The position numbers and the translations under genes were made by a program. The notes under the pieces were generated by a model. It was not told where the DNA came from. It ran no database searches and worked only from the letters and a program-made list of their open reading frames with translations. From Myotis daubentonii (lineage: Eukaryota > Chordata > Mammalia > Chiroptera > Vespertilionidae), in NCBI RefSeq assembly GCF_963259705.1, contig NC_081842.1:59861787-59925786 (forward strand): a stretch of 64,000 bases of DNA, in the 5' to 3' direction. Below are positions 61,201 through 64,000 of the stretch, one piece after another. The first letter of the stretch is position 1. Each line of letters opens with the position of its first letter.

Positions 61201-63271
61201 TAGTTTCTGTTGAGAAATCAGCTGACAGTCGTATGGGTATTCCCTTGTAGGTAATTGAGTTTCTTTCTCTTGCTGCTTTTAAGATTCTCTCTTTGTCTGT
61301 TGCTCTTGGCATTTTAATTATGATGTGTCTTGGTGTGGTCCTCTTTGGATTCCTTTTGTTTGGGGTTCTCTGCACTTCCTGGACTTGGAAGTCTATTTCT
61401 TTCACCAGGTAGGGGAAGTTTTCTGTCATTATTTCTTCAAATAGGTTTTCAATATCTTGCTCTCTCTCTTCTTCTGGCACACCCATAATTCGGATGTTGG
61501 TATGCTTGAAGTTGTCCCAGAGGCTCCTTACACTATCTTCATATTTTTTATTCTTTTTTCTTTTTGATTTTCCGGTTGGGTGATTTTTGCTTCTTGGTAT
61601 TTCAAATCTTTGACTTGATTCTTGCGATCCTCTAGTCTCCAGTTGGAACTCTGAATAATATCCTTTACTTCAGTCAGTGTATGCTTAATTTCTAATTGGT
61701 CCTTTTTCATAACCTCGAGGGTCTCACTAGATTTCTTGAGGGTCTCACTAAATTTATCGGCGGTTTCTAGAAAATTCTTGAAAAACCTTAAAAGTATGGT
61801 TTTGAACTCTATATCCAGTCGTTTGCTTTCCTCCATTTCTGTCATTTGTGACTTGTTTCTTTGTCTCTGCATTTTTTATGCTTCCCTGTGTTGATAGAGT
61901 GGCTTTCTGTGCTAGGTGTCCTATAGGGCTCAGTGGCTCAGCCTCCCCAATTACCCGAGGTGGACACTCTTGGTGCACCCCTTTGTGGGCTTTGTGCACA
62001 GTCTTGTTGTAGTTAAGCCTTGATTGTTGTAGGTATCACTGGTAGGAATTGACCTCCAGGCCAATTGGCTGTGAGAATCAGCTGTGTCTGCAGTGGGAGA
62101 ACTTCTGAGATGGAGACACTCTTCTGGGGCAAGACTTGCTTCAGTGGGGCTTTGGTGCTCACTGAGTCTGCCCCCTGAATATGTCCCTTATGGATCTGAG
62201 GAGTTGTAATCTGGATGGTTCCACTCTGACCACTGGGTACACTGGCTCTTGGGTCTCTAAGGAGGTGCTAATTTAGCCTCTGCCTGAGGCTACCCCAGCA
62301 GGAGCTATGGAGAGATTCCTCTTCTTTGTTTGGTGTTTGGAGGTGCCCAGATGAGGCCCAGCTGTGAAGCAATGCAAGCTGCTGTGGTGCCTTGGGCCTT
62401 CTTTTGGAAGTTCTGGGTCTCTCTGATTCAGCTGCAGTTTGTTAGGTAATTTTCAGATTGCAAAGGGCCAGGCCTTTCATATGCAAAATCCTTTGTGCAC
62501 AGCTTGGGTGGGGCGGGGTCTCAGGGGATCAACAGGGCGGAGCAAGCAGCTATGGCTGCTCCCAGCCCTACCCTAAGAGGCCCCGCATCTCAGTGTCCTG
62601 GTAATCACTGCAAGCACCTCTGAGAGAAAGCTGCCCTCGAGTTCTGCCCTCTGCCAAACAGCCCAGTTTCTCCCCGTATGAGTCTGGGTCCCCAGAGACT
62701 CCGGAGCTGGAGTTCAGAGCAGTCGGGAACTTGAGACTCCCTCCTGATTGAAAAAGACAACCGTGTCCTCAGCCGCCAGCCCTTTCCACGTGTGCCGAGT
62801 CCTCAGCTGCCAGCCCTTTCGGCATGTGCCTCCATACCTCTGCACTTTACTTCCGCACCTCCTCTGAGTCTCAGTGCTTTTCTCTTTCCTTTTAATTGTA
62901 GAATTTCCACTCAGCCAGCCTTCCTGTGGTTCTGGATGATGTCCATTTTGTCTTTTAGTTGTATTTTTGAAGTGGTTGTGTGAGGCAGCAATTTCCGGTG
63001 TTTATCTATGCCACCATCTTGGTTTCTCCTCAAGCCCTAATTCTTGCCTATGTATATAGTTTCTAGTGGTGCCCGTGGACTGAAGGCAAAATTTGAGTCC
63101 ATGGCTGAGGAGAAGAAGAAGAGGGAAGAAGAAGAAAAAGCACAGCAGTTGGCCAAGAAGCAACAGGAGAGAAAGGCCCTGGTAAAGATAAGCCACGAGG
63201 CTCAGCCGCCAGCAACCACTGTGGAAGAGCCAGTGGTGCCGGCCCCATTGCCTAAGAAAATCTCCTCACAG
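35735..63271 (+). CDS. HCLS1: HCLS1 (HS1, haematopoietic cortactin-like), N-terminal 301 residues
   Basis: HS1 is a haematopoietic actin regulator. It binds Arp2/3 and F-actin and is a substrate of Syk and Src-family kinases downstream of antigen receptors. Coding segments are 35735-35818, 36376-36449, 43505-43634, 46429-46539, 48487-48541, 58579-58689, 59595-59650, 60316-60385 and 63060-63271, totalling 903 nt in one frame. Visible parts are an acidic N terminus with the Arp2/3-binding DDW at residues 19-21, three and a half 37-residue cortactin repeats (GFGGxYGVxKDRxDK...VEKHxSQ), and a Lys/Glu-rich helix. Human HS1 is 486 residues, so the proline-rich region and SH3 domain lie past the window. 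One intron (48542-58578) uses a GC donor. Confidence 0.96.
36376..36449 (+). CDS. HCLS1: HCLS1 coding exon ([11 protein letters not shown]...)
   Basis: The acceptor is TTTTTTGCAG| and the donor is AA|GTAGGT. The exon is 74 nt, phase 0 in and phase 2 out. It encodes [20 protein letters not shown] and then TEHI. The next intron is 7.1 kb. Confidence 0.95.
36450..37217. other. Unassigned HCLS1 intron sequence
   Basis: No supported feature. A short TATC-type repeat lies near 36775-36790. Confidence 0.4.
37218..37758 (+). mobile_element. HeliBat-type non-autonomous Helitron
   Basis: The 5' end is TCTATACTAATAAAAGGG, preceded by A. The 3' end is a hairpin of the type gtgcacaaatttcgtgcac followed by CTAG. 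There are no target duplications, as expected of rolling-circle elements. Confidence 0.88.
37759..39180. other. HCLS1 intron with MIR relics
   Basis: MIR-like segments lie at about 38325-38520 (cccagctctgccattaccag ... gataataatagctacc) and about 38800-38945 (gtgaccttggacaagtcact). No gene. Confidence 0.5.
39190..41300 (-). mobile_element. Old L1 with a HeliBat inside
   Basis: Minus-oriented L1 3' region through ORF2 RT-like text, ending near aaaagcaagatctgctcc. A degraded ORF2 reading lies at 41230-41042. Interrupted at 40355-40647. Confidence 0.6.
40355..40647 (-). mobile_element. HeliBat-type Helitron
   Basis: CTAGAGGCC at the left is the 3' end in reverse, and the right end gctagga is the reverse of a TCCTAGC start. 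It contains a palindrome around 40538-40571 (taaccgccatc...ggcggtta). Confidence 0.8.
41301..43041. other. Unassigned HCLS1 intron sequence
   Basis: AT-rich intron with no feature I can support. Confidence 0.4.
43042..43245 (+). repeat. 5'-truncated VES-related SINE (AATATCC-tail subtype)
   Basis: Begins within the B box (tatcgattcctggtcaaggg). It ends with caatggaaaaaatatcctgg and an AAC-rich tail, as does the copy at 19573. Confidence 0.8.
43505..43634 (+). CDS. HCLS1: HCLS1 coding exon, start of cortactin repeat 1
   Basis: The acceptor is TTACTTCCAG| and the donor is AAG|GTGAGC. The 130 nt complete Asn and add 43 codons. It ends with the first half of repeat 1 ([17 protein letters not shown]). 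Confidence 0.95.
43907..44291 (-). mobile_element. HeliBat-type Helitron
   Basis: CTAGAGGCCCAGCACATGAAAT at the left end with a degenerate gtgc hairpin, and ggccttttattatatagg at the right end. GC-rich interior. Confidence 0.85.
44718..45303 (+). mobile_element. HeliBat-type Helitron
   Basis: A 5' ataataaaagcttaatatgc start, with a second taatatgctaa block at 44779-44790. The 3' end is the hairpin gtgcacaattttcgtgcac followed by CCGTGCCTCTAG. The exact 5' boundary is uncertain. Confidence 0.8.
45306..45528. mobile_element. hAT MITE inserted at the Helitron terminus
   Basis: 223 bp with ends cagctgtgggcaaact / agtttgcccacccctg. Perfect 8-bp target duplication ctctagtc (45298-45305 and 45529-45536), whose first copy contains the Helitron's CTAG. 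It has a long internal A run near 45366-45386. Confidence 0.85.
45981..46201 (-). repeat. VES SINE
   Basis: Full-length antisense copy with exact duplication ctgaatgatgggat (45967-45980 and 46202-46215). It ends about 225 bp before an HCLS1 exon. Confidence 0.93.
46429..46539 (+). CDS. HCLS1: HCLS1 coding exon, repeats 1b and 2a
   Basis: The acceptor is TTTTTCTCAG| and the donor is AAG|GTAAGT. The exon is exactly 111 nt (37 codons), phase 0 at both ends: [18 protein letters not shown], then [19 protein letters not shown]. It is one repeat length but offset by half a repeat. Skipping it would remove one repeat and keep the frame. Confidence 0.95.
46891..47023. mobile_element. Mariner-like MITE
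   Basis: 133 bp flanked by TA. Inverted ends of about 27 bp (agggtgtccccccaaaatgt... and the reverse complement ending gggggacaccct). Confidence 0.8.
48040..48330 (-). repeat. MIR-like ancient SINE
   Basis: Antisense pattern: gagactgaggctcaaatatt ... ggtggaatttgaatctagaa. Diverged. Confidence 0.55.
48487..48541 (+). CDS. HCLS1: HCLS1 55-nt half-repeat exon with GC donor
   Basis: The acceptor is TCTTTGTAG|. The exon encodes [18 protein letters not shown] plus one G. The bases after the exon are GCAAGG, and no GT donor nearby gives the right phase. The G joins AT at 58579 to make GAT (Asp) and continues the DYSHGFGG repeat, so a GC-AG intron is required. Confidence 0.92.
49267..49535 (-). mobile_element. 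L1 3'UTR fragment
   Basis: The C-rich block and the word cttatatgcatgcatacaag are shared with the L1 tails at 16419 and 50963. Strongly 5'-truncated. Confidence 0.75.
49792..50001 (-). repeat. VES SINE
   Basis: Antisense copy ending gagccatgcccggcaggc. The duplication, about tgatctctc / tgatatctc, is imperfect. Confidence 0.88.
50963..51570 (-). mobile_element. Young 5'-truncated L1
   Basis: Exact 12-bp target duplication ggttgtggtttt (50951-50962 and 51571-51582). The ORF2 C terminus is readable ([19 protein letters not shown]) and nearly identical to that at 16419. Confidence 0.9.
52326..52380. repeat. (AT)n microsatellite
   Basis: About 27 uninterrupted AT units within L1-derived sequence. 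Confidence 0.95.
52411..52591 (-). repeat. VES-like SINE (diverged)
   Basis: Antisense. The rc B-box region is gggtcgaacccac and the end is ccaaccagggc. No clear duplication. Confidence 0.7.
53243..53474 (-). repeat. VES SINE
   Basis: Full-length antisense copy. Duplication tgtattttat on both sides. Confidence 0.9.
55132..55338 (-). repeat. Diverged tRNA-type SINE with (GA)n expansion
   Basis: The right end reads like an antisense tRNA head (ctaaccaactgagctacctg). A GA run at 55161-55203 replaces the usual GA-rich segment. Confidence 0.7.
55771..55942 (-). mobile_element. Short HeliBat-type Helitron
   Basis: The left end is cttagaagcccgatgcacga (CTAG mutated to CTTAG). The right end is agctctttattatatagga. 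172 bp, interior largely lost. Confidence 0.8.
55943..57093 (-). mobile_element. Old L1 fragment
   Basis: L1 ORF2-type text in minus orientation (for example tttgctgcatttcacaatgt and tgatcagagaatatggcatc). It appears to continue after the Helitron pair (57673 to about 57800). Interrupted at 56140. Confidence 0.55.
56140..56357 (-). mobile_element. 5'-truncated L1 3'UTR insertion
   Basis: Exact 12-bp target duplication caaagaactaac (56128-56139 and 56358-56369). L1 3' text: ttggcgtgacattagttaat. Confidence 0.8.
57094..57441 (-). mobile_element. HeliBat-type Helitron, first of a tandem pair
   Basis: CTAGAGGCCCAGTGCACGGA and a gtgcac...gtgcac hairpin at the left, ggcttttattatatagga at the right. 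The next element begins at the following base. Confidence 0.88.
57442..57675 (-). mobile_element. HeliBat-type Helitron, second of a tandem pair
   Basis: CTAGAGGCCCAGTGCATGGA begins directly after the preceding element. The right end is acgcttttatatatatatg (boundary approximate). Confidence 0.85.
58579..58689 (+). CDS. HCLS1: HCLS1 coding exon, cortactin repeat 3
   Basis: The acceptor is TCCATCGCAG| and the donor is AGAG|GTAAGT. The 111 nt encode one whole repeat, [19 protein letters not shown] then [18 protein letters not shown], phase 1 at both ends. The upstream intron is 10 kb and mostly L1. Confidence 0.95.
58755..58989 (-). repeat. VES SINE
   Basis: Antisense copy ending gagccacacctgctggacc, 65 bp after an HCLS1 exon. 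Approximate duplication tcctttctg. Confidence 0.88.
59595..59650 (+). CDS. HCLS1: HCLS1 coding exon, half repeat 4a
   Basis: The acceptor is TGTCCTGCAG| and the donor is AAG|GTAAAG. The 56 nt complete Asp and encode [18 protein letters not shown], the first half of the final incomplete repeat. Confidence 0.95.
60235..60300. repeat. C-rich low-complexity tract before an HCLS1 exon
   Basis: Long C runs separated by single G/T/A bases, then a CA run, 16-80 bp upstream of the acceptor at 60314-60315. The complementary strand could form a G-quadruplex. Confidence 0.8.
60316..60385 (+). CDS. HCLS1: HCLS1 coding exon, end of repeat region
   Basis: The acceptor is TTCTTCTGCAG| and the donor is G|GTGAGT. 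The 70 nt encode [20 protein letters not shown] and IEA. The upstream branch/pyrimidine region contains unusually long C runs (60259-60295). Confidence 0.95.
60640..63032 (-). mobile_element. HAL1-like element (L1 derivative with ORF1 only)
   Basis: 2393 bp between exact 13-bp target duplications agccctaattctt (60627-60639 and 63033-63045). On the minus strand it has a 5'UTR, an ORF1 N-terminal coiled-coil part (61872-61528) and an ORF1 RNA-binding/C-terminal part (61486-61007; [20 protein letters not shown]), then directly a G-rich 3'UTR and A tail. There is no ORF2. A single frameshift in an A run near 61545 splits ORF1. Confidence 0.85.
63060..63271 (+). CDS. HCLS1: HCLS1 coding exon, helical Lys/Glu-rich region
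   Basis: The acceptor is TGTATATAG|, a purine-containing weak tract. The donor is CAG|GTGAGT. The 212 nt encode [20 protein letters not shown] and a charged helix, then a Pro/Val linker ending [15 protein letters not shown]1-like insertion ends 28 bp upstream, so its right target duplication sits in the acceptor region. Confidence 0.95.
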
Positions 63272-63490
63272 GTGAGTGTTTGGTGCTCTGGGATCCATAT
63301 CCAGGACCCCTGCCCAAACAGGAGCTTAAAGGTTCCAAATCTTTGGTAGAAAATAAGACACAGGCTTCCCCTGTGTTAAGCAAATTCTATATAAGTGCTG
63401 TCCCTGCCTTCAGGAAAATTTCATTCTGTTATTGGACCTCATATATATAAGAATGTTAGAAAAATGGGCAAGATTTGCACAGTATAATAG

Positions 63491-63583
63491 AAGCCTGGCG
63501 GGCATAGCTCAGTTGAGCATTGATCTATGAGCTGGGAGGTCATAGCTTTGATTCCCGGTCTGGGCACATGCCTGGGTTGCGGA
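63491..63583 (+). repeat. VES SINE head, truncated
   Basis: The tRNA-like part is present (gcatagctcagttgagc through cctgggttgcgg). It stops before the T/C-rich tail, close to the hAT element. Confidence 0.75.
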
Positions 63584-63608
63584 AAGACAGGTCACCAGCT
63601 GTATAGCC

Positions 63609-63819
63609 CAGTGGTCAGCAAACTGCGGCTCGTGAGCCACATGCAGCTCTTTGGCCCCTTGAGTGTGGCTCTTCCACAAAATACTGACTTCTGTGCATGG
63701 GCCATGAAGTTTCAATCGCACTGTATGTGCATCCCCGCACGTGGTATTTTGTGGAAGAGCCACACTCAAGGGGCCAAAGAGCCGCATGTGGCTCGCGAGC
63801 CACAGTTTGCTGACCACTG
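63609..63819. mobile_element. hAT MITE with 76-bp inverted repeats
   Basis: Perfect 8-bp target duplication gtatagcc (63601-63608 and 63820-63827). The left arm 63609-63684 pairs with the right arm 63744-63819 with only about 3 mismatches, around a loop of about 59 bp. Ends CAGTGGTCAGCAAACTG. Confidence 0.9.
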
Positions 63820-63994
63820 GTATAGCCAATCATTGCTGCAGGAACTGAGAGGAAAGAGCTGTCACTACAGATCGGAGCCCATCTTGACGGATGAGTTGGA
63901 TTTGGATTGGCAGAGGTAGGAGGGGGTGTTGCAAGTCAGTATAGAGAGAAAATGGAGGCTTGCTTGCTTACTGGAGAGATGCTTCATTCTCCAT

Positions 63995-64000
63995 AGGTCT
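63995..64000 (+). other. Possible acceptor of the next HCLS1 exon at the window edge
   Basis: The window ends ctccatag|gtct. AG at 63995-63996 with phase 0 would fit the expected next exon, but only four bases are visible. Confidence 0.3.

Noticed and set aside
63842..63916. Possible extra HCLS1 exon (ctgcag|gaactg ... cagag|gtagga)
   Set aside because: The splice motifs look fair, but the peptide does not resemble HS1 and the adjacent sequence is transposon-derived.

Overview
This window is nuclear mammalian DNA from a vespertilionid (evening) bat. That call rests on the repeats: at least 16 tRNA-derived VES-type SINEs, several HeliBat-type Helitrons, non-autonomous hAT elements (including two near-identical SPIN-type copies), a mariner-like MITE and recent L1 tails. 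I know of no other mammal group with this combination. Species cannot be fixed from the sequence alone.

Two protein-coding genes lie head to tail on the + strand, the same order and relative orientation as GOLGB1-HCLS1 in human. GOLGB1 (giantin) enters the window inside a very large coding exon. It continues through ten coding segments (1-2633, 4193-6104, 15429-15607, 18490-18652, 18841-18978, 23051-23194, 24192-24289, 24757-24891, 29008-29113, 29401-29535). It ends with the C-terminal Golgi membrane anchor, a stop at 29533-29535, a 3'UTR and poly(A) signals near 30672-30691. All exon phases join to 1880 codons plus stop. HCLS1 (HS1, haematopoietic cortactin paralogue) starts about 2.5-5 kb downstream. 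It has a probable non-coding first exon ending at 33331, its ATG at 35735, and nine coding exons in the window (301 codons: acidic Arp2/3-binding N terminus, 3.5 cortactin repeats, start of the helical region). The proline-rich and SH3 parts lie beyond the right edge.

Everything else is intron, 3'UTR or intergenic sequence filled with repeats. The GOLGB1 introns hold VES clusters, a class II (IAP-like) solo LTR, the 5' half of an L1 with a SPIN element inside it, old L1 fragments, L2 and MIR. They also hold an antisense chimera of LTR R-U5 sequence joined to a NANOGNB-like homeobox ORF that looks like a retrocopy. The HCLS1 introns hold HeliBats (one pair abutting in tandem, one capped by a hAT at its terminus), a mariner MITE, nested L1s, a HAL1-like element with a 13-bp target duplication, and a hAT with 76-bp inverted repeats.

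The most notable observations are the LTR/NANOGNB-like chimeric retrocopy (25.15-26.10 kb), a GC-AG intron in HCLS1 after a 55-nt half-repeat exon, a recurring SMSSLQxDRDR motif in giantin, and the layered DNA-transposon insertions. I see no evidence of a wholly new multi-gene system.
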